Positions 1-8,665 of a stretch of 40,370 nt of DNA are shown here, piece by piece. The first letter of the stretch is position 1; each line of letters opens with the position of its first letter. Under the pieces are notes generated by a model. The model saw only the letters and a list, made by a program, of their open reading frames with translations, had not been told where the DNA came from and searched no databases. The translations under genes were made by a program, and so were the position numbers. Origin of the DNA: a virus; IMG/VR virus record IMGVR_UViG_3300046804_000438, positions 1 through 40,370 of that record. One strand, given 5' to 3'.

Positions 1-730
1 TAAGAACATTAAATGTTGTCTCTGGACTAGCTTCTGCCATGCCTTCTTCTTCTACTTTACCTGCATTGTGTGCTTTCCATGCAGTAGCATAAGCAATTGC
101 TTTTTCTTTGTCTGTTAGTTTACCGTCTTTAGCATAGCCAGCTTTAATGTGCTTTACCATGCGTTCAGCTTTAGCTCCGGGAGGGGCTACTTCGTCAACT
201 GATTCGTTCTTTGGATACCAAATCTTACCTGGACCAAATGCTTTATCAGCGATTTGTTGTGCAAGTCTGTTGCCAGTGCGAATATACCACTTACCTGTGC
301 GAGTTTGCTTTAATCCAAGCTCTTGTGCTTTTGCCGGATCAGTTACATTATAGAAAATCATTCCAGTTTCTCTACGCATTCTATCATCGTACTCTGGATT
401 GAACTCGTCATCTTCACGCTCTTTACGACCAAAGCCAGTTACGCTTGAATCATAGTCACGCTGATATGCGTCACGGTTATTAAAGCGACCTTCTTTGACG
501 GCTGCGCTGTTAGGATATTTTGCACTGGTCTTGATACCAGCAAACATAGAGCCCTTACCGCGTCTTTGCATCTTTCCTACTGGTTGCGATACAGAAGCTA
601 CAGAGCCTGCACTAGTAGTACCGCAATCTGATTCTAGCATTTCGTCACTACGACCGAACTTAGGTGGTATTGTTTTGACGCTAGGAGTCGATGCTGGGGT
701 TAGATTTTCTTGTAAGTGTTTGATTTTCAT
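1..730 (-). CDS. Unknown protein, C-terminus beyond window edge
   Basis: An open frame of 243 codons reads from ATG at 730 off the left edge, so only the N-terminal part is visible and the length is unknown. I do not recognise the family. It is hydrophilic, has no signal peptide or membrane segment, and is rich in Lys, Arg and Glu. Around residues 195-230 there is a helical-looking segment containing MVKHIKAGYAKDGKLT and KAIAYATAWKAH; I recall similar segments in T4-like phage proteins of unknown role but cannot name the domain. Start choice: a weak ribosome site (GCGGAT) precedes ATG, and a late-type box (752-759) lies 21 bases upstream. It is the last gene after the fibre cassette, so a virion role is possible but unproven. 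Confidence 0.8.
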   Translation of the reverse strand, partial: MKIKHLQENLTPASTPSVKTIPPKFGRSDEMLESDCGTTSAGSVASVSQPVGKMQRRGKGSMFAGIKTSAKYPNSAAVKEGRFNNRDAYQRDYDSSVTGFGRKEREDDEFNPEYDDRMRRETGMIFYNVTDPAKAQELGLKQTRTGKWYIRTGNRLAQQIADKAFGPGKIWYPKNESVDEVAPPGAKAERMVKHIKAGYAKDGKLTDKEKAIAYATAWKAHNAGKVEEEGMAEASPETTFNVL

Positions 731-733
731 ATA

Positions 734-759
734 AAATATCCGCTAATAAGATATTTATC
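734..759 (-). promoter_or_regulatory. Late-type promoter box with overlapping inverted repeat
   Basis: On the minus strand GATAAATA (752-759) matches the T4 late consensus TATAAATA except at the first base. An inverted repeat, AAATATC/GATATTT (750-756 and 734-740, loop 9), overlaps the box on one side and the GCGGAT ribosome site on the other. RNA started at this box would lack most of the left arm. Promoter activity is inferred. Confidence 0.55.
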
Positions 760-764
760 TATTT

Positions 765-1517
765 TCAAGGGTTTGTGATAGAAGTAATAATCCAGAAGTC
801 ACTACTCATTGTGGTATCCTGAATCACTTGATAGGGCATGTAGAAATATCCGCGGTCTCCCCAGCCTGTTCCCCAGCTATTTCTAGCTATAAAACGCTGG
901 GTAGAATCATTGTATCCTACTAATGTTACTGCGTGTCCACCCAATAATTGCTCACGAGCCTTGTTAGGATAAGGCATCATACCTGTTCTAGCAACATTAT
1001 CAGTTTCAAAACTCTCGTAAACATCGAACCCGACAACAACAGGATAGCCCTGTGCTAATGCTGCTTTTACTGCTGCAAAATCAGCACAACGCTGATATGC
1101 TACTGCTTTTCTTGTGGCTGCGTTTGTGTAAGCCGCTTGGCTAGGGCGATATGCGAACTTTCTAGCGTCATAGGGCCATAATGATTCTAGTGGAGCACCA
1201 ACTTTATTTACTGCTTTAATGCCATCACGGATATATGCGCCTGAATCATAGTTAACTGTACCTTCGTAAACACGCTCCTGATAGTAAATAAACAAACGAC
1301 TAACCTCTGTATTCTTCTTTGCTCTGCGGCATAGATATTCAATCAAACTTGCAATAGCGTTCCCAGTACAACTACCCAAATTTCCCTGATTTTCAATTGC
1401 TGAACAGTTTGCTCGTAAGTCTACGCTTGTAGGTACTGTTGCTAATGTTCTAGGGACGAAAGCGTGGTCTCTATTGTCTGCTTTATCTCTTTTCCAGTGG
1501 TAATTGTTGTTAGGCAT
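765..1517 (-). CDS. Papain-like (C1-family) cysteine protease
   Basis: A predicted 250-residue peptidase of the papain C1 fold. The oxyanion-hole Gln44 and nucleophile Cys50 lie in ENQGNLGSCTGNA; the catalytic His195 is in GGHAVTLVGY; Asn213 is in ARNSWGTGWG, the classic papain third motif. All catalytic positions are therefore present. There is no signal peptide and no long inhibitory propeptide; only about 28 residues precede the domain, so it resembles bacterial and phage propeptide-less C1 proteins. ATG at 1517 has a good AAAGGA site and its own late box (1535-1542). It follows the pirin gene by 20 bases and precedes the unknown gene at 730. Target unknown: virion processing, a host protein or a receptor-layer protein are all possible. 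Confidence 0.9.
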   Translation of the reverse strand: MPNNNYHWKRDKADNRDHAFVPRTLATVPTSVDLRANCSAIENQGNLGSCTGNAIASLIEYLCRRAKKNTEVSRLFIYYQERVYEGTVNYDSGAYIRDGIKAVNKVGAPLESLWPYDARKFAYRPSQAAYTNAATRKAVAYQRCADFAAVKAALAQGYPVVVGFDVYESFETDNVARTGMMPYPNKAREQLLGGHAVTLVGYNDSTQRFIARNSWGTGWGDRGYFYMPYQVIQDTTMSSDFWIITSITNP

Positions 1518-1534
1518 TCTATTTTCCTTTATTA

Positions 1535-1542
1535 TATTTATT
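1535..1542 (-). promoter_or_regulatory. Late-type promoter box for the protease gene
   Basis: AATAAATA on the minus strand, overlapping the 3' end of the pirin gene and 17 bases before ATG at 1517, with AAAGGA in between. Unlike several other boxes in the window, I see no inverted repeat here. Confidence 0.5.
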
Positions 1543-2209
1543 TTAAATCGAACAATATAATCTCAGCGTCAGTTGTTTGTATATCTATTGAGACTTCATT
1601 CTCAAAACTATACCCGTCACCCTCGATGAAATTATCATTGTTTATCGACCCGGATCCAGTAACCACATACAGATAGTATTTGCGTACTGGGTTTAGTTGA
1701 AAAGTATATGGTTCTGTGAATATCCCTGCTAGTAATCTAGCGTCAGCACGAATAGGTAGTGTAGCAGTTATATCACAAAACTTGTTTAGTTTATCTTCAC
1801 GAGTAAACTGATGATAGTTGTAAACGGGGGTTGCATTCTTAACTTCACTGCGAATCCATAACTGTAGATAACGAATAGGTTTGTCACTACCATTACCTTC
1901 ACTATGAAACATACCCGATCCACTACACATTCTTTGTACTGCACCAGAGGGTATGTCTATGTGTCCGTTCGTGTCATCTACATGGTAGCAGGGTCCATCA
2001 ACTACATAACCAAAGATTTCTCTATCAACATGCTTATGTCTGCCTACATGGTAGCCCGGCTCTACTCTATCATCGTTGATAGTCTCTAGTGCGCCAAAGT
2101 TCATATACTGCCAATCCATGTACGCTTGAAAAGTAAAGGTTCTATAACTTAATATAGAACCTTTAGTTTCAATAACGCCACGTGTGTTAGCAGGGCGTTT
2201 TGTTATCAT
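1538..2209 (-). CDS. Pirin-family bicupin (YhhW-like)
   Basis: A 223-residue protein matching the pirin/quercetin 2,3-dioxygenase family over its whole length. The E. coli YhhW pattern is clear: a Ser-Tyr-Arg-Thr-Phe-Thr-Phe start, INDDRVEPGY, then GRHKHVDREIFGYVVDG and MCSGSGMFHSE. The metal ligands of YhhW (from memory His57, His59, His101, Glu103) align with His58, His60, His102 and Glu104 at identical spacing, so the N-terminal cupin should bind a metal. The C-terminal half forms the second cupin and ends in EIILFDLK, as in YhhW. The start at 2209 sits two bases after the stop of the upstream fibre gene, implying shared transcription with fibres. Substrate and role in a phage are unknown; quercetinase activity should not be assumed. 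Confidence 0.88.
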   Translation of the reverse strand: MITKRPANTRGVIETKGSILSYRTFTFQAYMDWQYMNFGALETINDDRVEPGYHVGRHKHVDREIFGYVVDGPCYHVDDTNGHIDIPSGAVQRMCSGSGMFHSEGNGSDKPIRYLQLWIRSEVKNATPVYNYHQFTREDKLNKFCDITATLPIRADARLLAGIFTEPYTFQLNPVRKYYLYVVTGSGSINNDNFIEGDGYSFENEVSIDIQTTDAEIILFDLK

Positions 2210-2210
2210 A

Positions 2211-3824
2211 TTAGCAGTCGAACCAATTGTAATCTGCTTCGCCGATAACTAAATCAAAACGATAGATGATACGCACCTTGTATGATAGACTCCAATCATT
2301 GTATGTTTGATTGCTAAAGAAAATGATACCGTAACGGTCAAAATCTTGCATAGGATAGCAACTTAAAGTACTCATGCCCCAGTCACTAGCATCATCTTGA
2401 TTATAAGGATCGTATGGGCTTTGGTTGTAATTACCCATACCCGTCCAACCAAAGTTAGTACAGATTGAACCTGTATCAGCGTCCCAAGAACCAATTTGTG
2501 GACGATATACTTGCATTAATAATTGTCCCGTACCGCCCATGACGCCATTACCTTCACCTGGATTGTATTCAGTGCCGAGGTCATCTTTCCAGTCGAACCA
2601 CTTGTAACCGTTGTTCCAGTTGTTAGATGCATTTCCTGGACGATATACATCTACTTCTAAAGCTGTTGCTTTTGAATAGAAATTAACTTCAATAGTGTCA
2701 CCAGTAGTATATGTTACTTGGTCAAACGGGTTAAGGTAAAATTGAGTTTGTTCATAGTTGTAGTTCTGATACCAATAGAAGTTTACTGGACTACCACCGT
2801 TGATAGTCAAATAACCACTACGATATGTTCCACCATTATACTTGTTATTACTTGTACCAATCGGATATGCTGCCTCAAGTAAGAAATTAGGATAAGCTGT
2901 AGATGGAATAGTAAGGTTCCAATCATTACTTCTATCATCGACCGCAGTGAAGCTAAATGTTTTTAATTCAGATGTTACTGATTTGTATGGAGTACCATCA
3001 AATGTTATTGTTAGAGTTCCGTCATTATTATCAACTACGTCGGTGATGTTTCTTGTAGAATAGTTGTCTGAATATATAACGATATAGTGTTTACTGAAAT
3101 ATTCAGAGTTAGTTAAATCTGCTACTGCGCTGCCAGAACCTGTACCCATCCAATTATAAAATTCATCATTACTAATAGTTACTGTGTTACTAGCTACAGA
3201 TTCACTTACATCAGGGATATATGTGCTATAGTTATCATAATTAGAACCAACATATGTTGTACCTTCAGTCCAGTATTTGATAACAACAACATCATCTACT
3301 GAGAACACTGTGTTGTCCCATACATTCAGTGTATATGAATCAGCACTAGGATTAGCTAGGCTGTTGAAATAACTAGTGAAGTTACTAACATCATAATCAG
3401 TTTTCTTATAGATATAGATATTGTTTTCACGTTGCCAAGTTGTCCAAACATCTGCAATTTCAGGTGTATCTGTACCAGTGAATGTTAAGTTACTATCACC
3501 TGACAGTGCTGCAATCATTGGAGCAGTCAATGTGACTTCAAACTTCTTGTAACCTTCTGTTTCGAAAGTAAACTCTTTCTTACCTTGCACACGAGTAAAG
3601 TGATAAGTGTTATCGTTAACACCATCAGTAAAGCCAGTAGAGTAATCTCCTGCTCCACCGCCTCCGCCACTAGCATAGTCTAGTAAGTTCCAAGTTGTTG
3701 AACCGTCACCGTATTTGACTTTGTTTGTATCTGTTTCTAGACCAGGTTCACCTTGTGATAGAATTGGATTTGTTGAAGTCCAGTTCGCTGCCGAATCTCG
3801 TCTTAGTTGAATTTTGCTTGACAT
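2211..3824 (-). CDS. Tail fibre protein with Mtd_N-like N-terminal module
   Basis: A 537-residue virion protein. Residues 3-50 (KIQLRRDSAANW, ILSQGEPGLETDTNKVKYGDG, STTWN) match the module found at the N-terminus of Bordetella phage major tropism determinant and many tail fibres. A Gly-rich linker follows (about 53-58), then a long Tyr/Asn/Asp/Thr-rich beta-type region with no family I can name. The C-terminal part is rich in Trp, Tyr and Asn (for example YKWFDWKDD), suggesting a carbohydrate- or surface-binding tip, by inference. ATG at 3824 has AGGAGA at good spacing and a late box at 3843-3850. The N-terminal module is nearly duplicated in the gene at 4844-6805, including a 20-base identical DNA stretch. 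Confidence 0.85.
   Translation of the reverse strand: MSSKIQLRRDSAANWTSTNPILSQGEPGLETDTNKVKYGDGSTTWNLLDYASGGGGGAGDYSTGFTDGVNDNTYHFTRVQGKKEFTFETEGYKKFEVTLTAPMIAALSGDSNLTFTGTDTPEIADVWTTWQRENNIYIYKKTDYDVSNFTSYFNSLANPSADSYTLNVWDNTVFSVDDVVVIKYWTEGTTYVGSNYDNYSTYIPDVSESVASNTVTISNDEFYNWMGTGSGSAVADLTNSEYFSKHYIVIYSDNYSTRNITDVVDNNDGTLTITFDGTPYKSVTSELKTFSFTAVDDRSNDWNLTIPSTAYPNFLLEAAYPIGTSNNKYNGGTYRSGYLTINGGSPVNFYWYQNYNYEQTQFYLNPFDQVTYTTGDTIEVNFYSKATALEVDVYRPGNASNNWNNGYKWFDWKDDLGTEYNPGEGNGVMGGTGQLLMQVYRPQIGSWDADTGSICTNFGWTGMGNYNQSPYDPYNQDDASDWGMSTLSCYPMQDFDRYGIIFFSNQTYNDWSLSYKVRIIYRFDLVIGEADYNWFDC
3796..3815. repeat. 20-base direct repeat shared by two fibre gene starts (copy 1)
   Basis: The 20 bases here are identical to 6777-6796. 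Both encode the IQLRRD segment at the start of an Mtd_N-like module. Such short identity could allow fibre-tip exchange by recombination. Confidence 0.8.
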
Positions 3825-3842
3825 TTATATATCTCCTATTAT

Positions 3843-3850
3843 TATTTATC
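3843..3850 (-). promoter_or_regulatory. Late-type promoter box for the 537-residue fibre
   Basis: GATAAATA on the minus strand, followed by AATAATAGGAGATATATAA and the ATG at 3824. It lies in the 26-base gap after the collagen-like gene, so this fibre may have its own late transcript. Confidence 0.55.
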
Positions 3851-4834
3851 TTATACCAATCGTTCCATGACGATGGTGTTTTTCTTGTAGCCTGGACCGA
3901 TTATCAATGTGATTCTGTACATTCTACGATTTGTTAAATCTTGCACAAAATATACAGATTTATCGCCTGCCCATGGAAAACTCCATGTAAAAATTTGCTG
4001 ATATGTGGTGTTTAATGTGTCACCTGTCCAATATCTTGAATCAAATGTACCAGCATAATTGCCTGGACACCAGAAACATTCTCCTGAAATTCTTGTACTC
4101 ATTGTACCACTAGTTACACGCATTTGTAAACTACGAGTACCTGATGCCGGTAATTGAACTGCTAGTGTATCTAATACAAGTTCTACACCATCATCTATGT
4201 TAGCAGCCTTGTAGCCTACAGGCGCAGTTACAATGATAGGAGCGAACGGATTAGGTGCACTTCCTACTACAGGAGGACCACCCACTGCTGGTGCAGTAGT
4301 TGCAGTTGTACTTACTTTGCCAGCATCAACTGTAGTGCCGTCACTCTTAGTAATGATTAAATTACCAGTACTGTTAACAGTAGCACTAGTGATGCTTACT
4401 CCGTCTTTACCTGCAGGTCCTGTTGCGCCAGTAGCTCCTGTCTCCCCTTTAGGGCCGGCTACACCTTGAACTCCCTGTGGCCCTTGTTCACCTTTGAGTC
4501 CTTGTATACCCTGTGCTCCTGGGATTCCTGGCAAGCCTTGATTCCCCATCGGTCCGGGTTCACCTTGAAGACCTCGCTCACCTTGAAGACCTCGCTCACC
4601 TTGTGCACCAGTCTCGCCCTTCTCACCTTGAATGCCTTGCTCACCGCGATAGCCTCTTTCGCCTTGCTCACCCTTGTCACCTTGGGGTCCAGGGATAGTA
4701 ACTACGCCCTGAGCATCAACACTTTGAATTGCTGTTGCTAATGTTTCGAGGTTCTTGTTTAATTCATCTGCGAATGAATCTAGTCTAAGATATGCAGGAA
4801 CTTTAACTTGTTGTAAATCTATTTTGTTAATCAT
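3851..4834 (-). CDS. Collagen-like tail fibre protein
   Basis: A 327-residue protein in three parts: a 48-residue helical N-terminus (KVPAYLRLDSFADELNKN), about 32 uninterrupted Gly-X-Y triplets from about residue 49 to 145, and a roughly 180-residue beta-rich C-terminal head. Collagen-like stalks trimerise in many phage fibres, so a trimeric rod carrying a C-terminal knob is likely. The triplets are rich in Glu, Lys, Gln and Arg, giving charge pairing rather than hydroxyproline stability. The head holds two Trp/Cys-containing stretches (GECFWCPG, IFTWSFPWAGD). ATG at 4834 is preceded by AAGGATAATAG. It lies between two Mtd_N-type fibres. The receptor is unknown. Confidence 0.9.
   Translation of the reverse strand: MINKIDLQQVKVPAYLRLDSFADELNKNLETLATAIQSVDAQGVVTIPGPQGDKGEQGERGYRGEQGIQGEKGETGAQGERGLQGERGLQGEPGPMGNQGLPGIPGAQGIQGLKGEQGPQGVQGVAGPKGETGATGATGPAGKDGVSITSATVNSTGNLIITKSDGTTVDAGKVSTTATTAPAVGGPPVVGSAPNPFAPIIVTAPVGYKAANIDDGVELVLDTLAVQLPASGTRSLQMRVTSGTMSTRISGECFWCPGNYAGTFDSRYWTGDTLNTTYQQIFTWSFPWAGDKSVYFVQDLTNRRMYRITLIIGPGYKKNTIVMERLV
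4561..4603. repeat. 18-base tandem repeat inside the collagen-like stalk
   Basis: Two exact copies of an 18-base unit (4561-4578 and 4579-4596), with a partial third, encode repeated LQGERG triplets. Slippage here would change stalk length in steps of two triplets. Confidence 0.8.
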
Positions 4835-4843
4835 CTATTATCC

Positions 4844-6805
4844 TTACAATGTGAAACTACTAGTAATCCACCAGTAGCAGAAGCCACCTCTATCTCTATA
4901 TGAGGTAACCTTTATAGCTTCCCATTGCATCATGGTGTATGGAGGACCGTCCCATAAACCAACAACGAAAGCAGCAGGTGTATCATTGATAATAGTTAGT
5001 TCAATACCAGCTCTAGGTGGTTCAGGTAAGTCTACACTATGAGTACCGTTATTACTATACCCATCTTGTTCTACCACATAAATTACATTGTAGTCTGAGA
5101 AAGTAGGAGTGAACGGTGTATTTTCAGTTTGTCCCCACAAGACCAAGTCTAATTGTCCTGTAGTATTCATCGCCCAATCACCGTTCTGATTAGATACATT
5201 AATCTGATTGTCTCTACCATTGACTTTTAGTGTAGTCATTGCGGAACTAATATTTACATTACCTGGATCAGTTCCTGAAGGTGAAGTTAATGCAATTGTT
5301 AAGTCAGCACCTGATATTTCTTGAATCGCAATTCCGTAACCTGGAATTGAAATACTGCCACTATAGTCAGTAAACTCCCCGTTTCCGTATATTAATAACT
5401 TTGTACCAGTGATAGCTGTCAACGGTGCTGTCGGTGGTGTGAAGTTAGCTGTGTAAACAGCAGTACCTTTCACAAATCTAAAGTTAGAAATTTGTGTACC
5501 ATGACAACCGTAACCTACTGCTCTACCAACTAATACAGATTCGTTACAAGGGAATTCATTATAATTATTATCAACATCACCTGAACTTGCAGTAATCTTA
5601 TTACCATCTATGTATAATCTAACTTTGCCTGCATTTCTAACAAATGCAATGTGATGCCAGGTATCAACAGTGATAATACCATATACTTGAAAGTAACCAC
5701 CCATCCATGCGCCACCGTTAATACCGTTGAAGATACCCATAGCAGCGGTACCAGTCAGAATACTCAAACCGTTCGCATTGTTATTAGTACCGAACATAGG
5801 GGCATAGCCACTAGTAAAGTCAGTACTAGAAAATTTCATATAGGCTTCAACTGTAAAGTCATCATATGCTCCTACCCAGAAATCACTACTAGCTGACACT
5901 ACTAGACAGCGACCGTTGTCAAACTGTATACTCTGTGACAGTCCGGTTGGGTTAGTAACAGGAGACTCATATATATAAGTTGTCGCGCCGCCCACTTCTG
6001 ACACACCTTTGCCCACGTGTGCCATGTATGGAGTATATGCACTACTATCTACTGGTATACTAAGATTAGGATCCACATACAAACCTAATTGATTTGATGC
6101 AGGAGTATCAATATAGTAATAGTTGTTATTCAACTCTGTTGTTGTATTGATGTTAGTAATCTTAACTTTTGAACCAGTATACAATCCATGGTCAGTTAAT
6201 GTAGTAACTGTAGTTCCCATTGCACCTAGTGTAATATCAGTGATATCAAATGAAAGACCAGTGTATCCGGGTTCAGTTGTAATAATAGTGTTTGGTGGTA
6301 ATGTCACATTGCCATTACTACCCAATACCCAATCATTATTAGCTAGGCCTGCTTGTCTAGTTCTAAAGACAATATCAGTATCATCAGCTGCCTTAACATA
6401 TAAGTTAGGACCATCATCAATCGTAGATCCGTTAGTCAAAGTTAATATGCCGTTGCTACCAAACTGCCATGTATTTGTAGTACTACCATCATCAGTTTTG
6501 ATTTGCAAGTTTGCACTAGATGCAGGATGAATGTCAGCATTACCTGTACTAGGGTTAGTAAATACAACGCCAGTTGGTAGTGTTACATTACCATTGGCCG
6601 CTACAGTTAATACCTTTAGACCATTAACAAGTCTAGTATGCTCAGGGCTTGCTAGATATGGTAATGAGTTCCAATGACTAGTACCGTCGCCCATCTTGAT
6701 TTTATTATTAGTAATATCAAGACCGGGTTCGCCGTCAGCTAATATTGGATTGATGCGAGACCAGTTACTAGCCGTGTCTCGTCTTAGTTGAATTTTATTT
6801 GCCAT
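4844..6805 (-). CDS. Tail fibre with Mtd_N-like, AHGL-type and LamG-like modules
   Basis: A 653-residue fibre. Residues 1-50 are an Mtd_N-like module (KIQLRRDTASNW, ILADGEPGLD). Repeats of the form W-x-F/L-G-S-N-G-x-[LV]-T-L follow at about 113-123 and 159-170. Residues about 192-260 hold a T-x-H-G-L-x-x-G-x-x-V module like those in the 1813-residue protein. Residues about 290-480 form a LamG/concanavalin-type jelly roll (DDFTVEAYMKF, DTWHHIAFVR, VRLYIDGNKI, ISNFRFVKGTAVY, LLIYGNG), a sugar-binding fold common in fibres of aquatic T4-like phages. The C-terminus is a small beta-rich cap ending near WWITSS. The ribosome site GGTGGAG lies inside the upstream gene's final DGGGA codons. Confidence 0.88.
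   Translation of the reverse strand: MANKIQLRRDTASNWSRINPILADGEPGLDITNNKIKMGDGTSHWNSLPYLASPEHTRLVNGLKVLTVAANGNVTLPTGVVFTNPSTGNADIHPASSANLQIKTDDGSTTNTWQFGSNGILTLTNGSTIDDGPNLYVKAADDTDIVFRTRQAGLANNDWVLGSNGNVTLPPNTIITTEPGYTGLSFDITDITLGAMGTTVTTLTDHGLYTGSKVKITNINTTTELNNNYYYIDTPASNQLGLYVDPNLSIPVDSSAYTPYMAHVGKGVSEVGGATTYIYESPVTNPTGLSQSIQFDNGRCLVVSASSDFWVGAYDDFTVEAYMKFSSTDFTSGYAPMFGTNNNANGLSILTGTAAMGIFNGINGGAWMGGYFQVYGIITVDTWHHIAFVRNAGKVRLYIDGNKITASSGDVDNNYNEFPCNESVLVGRAVGYGCHGTQISNFRFVKGTAVYTANFTPPTAPLTAITGTKLLIYGNGEFTDYSGSISIPGYGIAIQEISGADLTIALTSPSGTDPGNVNISSAMTTLKVNGRDNQINVSNQNGDWAMNTTGQLDLVLWGQTENTPFTPTFSDYNVIYVVEQDGYSNNGTHSVDLPEPPRAGIELTIINDTPAAFVVGLWDGPPYTMMQWEAIKVTSYRDRGGFCYWWITSSFTL
6777..6796. 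repeat. 20-base direct repeat shared by two fibre gene starts (copy 2)
   Basis: Identical to 3796-3815, in the same position relative to the fibre start codon. Confidence 0.8.
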
Positions 6806-6808
6806 TGT

Positions 6809-8650
6809 TTATGCTCCACCGCCATCTAAGTTATATTGATTTACTTCAGTAAGTCTGTTGCCACCATCGAATGATGCATCTGCTACACCATGTCTTGTTG
6901 AACTAAAGCCGCCGTCTGCAAATGCTACATCGACTTCGATATCATAATGAGCCATTGCACCACCACCATCTAAGTTGATGTTTCGTTGTACATACGCTGT
7001 CTGTTGCTTAGTCCCGTCAGGGAATTTCAACTCACCTTTGTTAGTAAATCTAAACTGATAGGTATCTTCGTCTGTGTTGATAACAACATCTTTTTCAGCA
7101 TCGATAACAATGTTATATCTACCTTGTGCAACATTATCTTGTTGTCCAGTGACACTACCAGCGTTTTGTGTATATAGAGCAGTAGCATTTCCTCCTAACC
7201 TCAATGAATCGGACACCGAGTTTTGGCCGTCAACTGCAATATTCAAGTTTTTAATGTATGTTCTTAATGCACCGATATCTTGGTCTGCACCAAATCCGAT
7301 ATAATAGTCATTATTTGTATTAAGTGTTTCATCTAATGTCAGTGTGTCTAATACAATATCTGAGGTATCCATTGTCTCTAACATAATGTTAGGACTGTTA
7401 TTAGGATCATATGTAAATCTTACACGATAAGTTCCGGGCCCGGGTATATTCCATCCAGTACTGGTAAAATTATTTGGTGCAGAAATCTCTGGGGTAAACC
7501 AGTTATACTGAACTGCGATTCTAGTTGAATTAGAATCTTCCCAATGCCATTGAGGTTGTGTGCCTTGTTCAAATACACATAAACCAAAATCGCTTTGTTC
7601 TGAATTTATCTCCATATCAACCGTGACAGTCACTTTAGTTGTACCACTAATAGAGAAATTAGTTCTGACTGGATAACTGATATTATTTTCTCCGGCATCA
7701 CCACTGAAGAACACACCTTGAGATGTCTGGCCGGCGTGTGCTAATGTTCCTGGCTCATAATCTAAGAAATCCGGTAATGTACTAAATGAACCTGTACCGA
7801 TAATGCTAGTTGAGCCACCACCTAATACAGAGGAACCGTAAGCGTCAATAATGTCACCACCTTCTGGTAATGTTAAATTACCTGATGGGTCAAACAACCA
7901 CTCTTTTGCGCCACCGTTTTCATTTACACTAACTTTTAACGGAGAATTGTTGTTACTACCGATGACCACATAACCTTCACCGTTCTGTAAGTTTAAGAAA
8001 CCAGTGCCATCAGCATATACTGTATTTCCTTCGAATGACAAATCACCAGTGTTAGCATTTCCGCCGCCACCTGACGGGTCTTGGTTTTCCCACTTCTCTT
8101 GACTGCTGTTCCAAGTTAAAACTTGTCCGTTGCTTGGTCCATCTAACTGAACATCATCTAAACCTTCTAATGCTGATGAGCCACCACCGTTAAATTCACT
8201 TTCAATTTCTCCTGCACCACAACGAACTTTGAATGGGATTTCAGTCCAATCTCCGCTAGTTGAAGGATCAATTTGTGTGCCCTCTGGTGCTGCGAACATT
8301 ACTGTACTATAAGTAACTGCTTCACCTGTATAACCTGCACCGCCTGTAACCACATCAATGCCATCAATATAGCCGTCATCATCTAATTCTGCAATAGCGT
8401 AAGTGGCAGCAGTCCAACCGTTTATTGGACTATTACCTTGAATAATAGTGTAATATGTGTATCCGTCGATGACTACTGGTGTACCAGTCCATGTAGCTGT
8501 TTGGTCTTCAGTATCATCTACCTCAATCGCAACACTAGTACCAGCTCTAGTTACACCTGGAATAACTAGTTTGCCCTGCGCACTAGTATCAATTAGTACA
8601 CCATTGATGCTAAGTGCAGGGCTTTGAATTTCAAAAGGTTTCATTGTCAT
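6809..8650 (-). CDS. Tail fibre / virion adhesin
   Basis: A 613-residue virion protein, recognised by composition and shared modules rather than one domain. The first 140 residues are beta-rich, with a DGYIDGIDVVTGGAGYTG segment. A LDDVQLDGPSNGQVLTWNSS motif (about 165-185), widespread in phage fibres, precedes a Gly-rich linker. A WLFDPSGNLTLPEGGDI repeat follows and is echoed in the gene at 8666-11353. Residues about 300-475 look like a jelly-roll domain (YRVRFTYDPN, YYIGFGAD). The C-terminus carries two NLDGGGA motifs, one ending the protein; similar DGG-rich ends occur in fibres of cyanophage-type viruses. ATG at 8650 follows AGGAAAAAATAAAA; a second ATG two codons later is possible. Confidence 0.78.
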   Translation of the reverse strand: MTMKPFEIQSPALSINGVLIDTSAQGKLVIPGVTRAGTSVAIEVDDTEDQTATWTGTPVVIDGYTYYTIIQGNSPINGWTAATYAIAELDDDGYIDGIDVVTGGAGYTGEAVTYSTVMFAAPEGTQIDPSTSGDWTEIPFKVRCGAGEIESEFNGGGSSALEGLDDVQLDGPSNGQVLTWNSSQEKWENQDPSGGGGNANTGDLSFEGNTVYADGTGFLNLQNGEGYVVIGSNNNSPLKVSVNENGGAKEWLFDPSGNLTLPEGGDIIDAYGSSVLGGGSTSIIGTGSFSTLPDFLDYEPGTLAHAGQTSQGVFFSGDAGENNISYPVRTNFSISGTTKVTVTVDMEINSEQSDFGLCVFEQGTQPQWHWEDSNSTRIAVQYNWFTPEISAPNNFTSTGWNIPGPGTYRVRFTYDPNNSPNIMLETMDTSDIVLDTLTLDETLNTNNDYYIGFGADQDIGALRTYIKNLNIAVDGQNSVSDSLRLGGNATALYTQNAGSVTGQQDNVAQGRYNIVIDAEKDVVINTDEDTYQFRFTNKGELKFPDGTKQQTAYVQRNINLDGGGAMAHYDIEVDVAFADGGFSSTRHGVADASFDGGNRLTEVNQYNLDGGGA

Positions 8651-8665
8651 TTTTATTTTTTCCTA

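Noticed and set aside
4396-4700. Plus-strand Ser/Leu-rich frames and a second minus frame in the collagen region
   Set aside because: They mirror the Gly-X-Y repeat in other frames and have no independent support.
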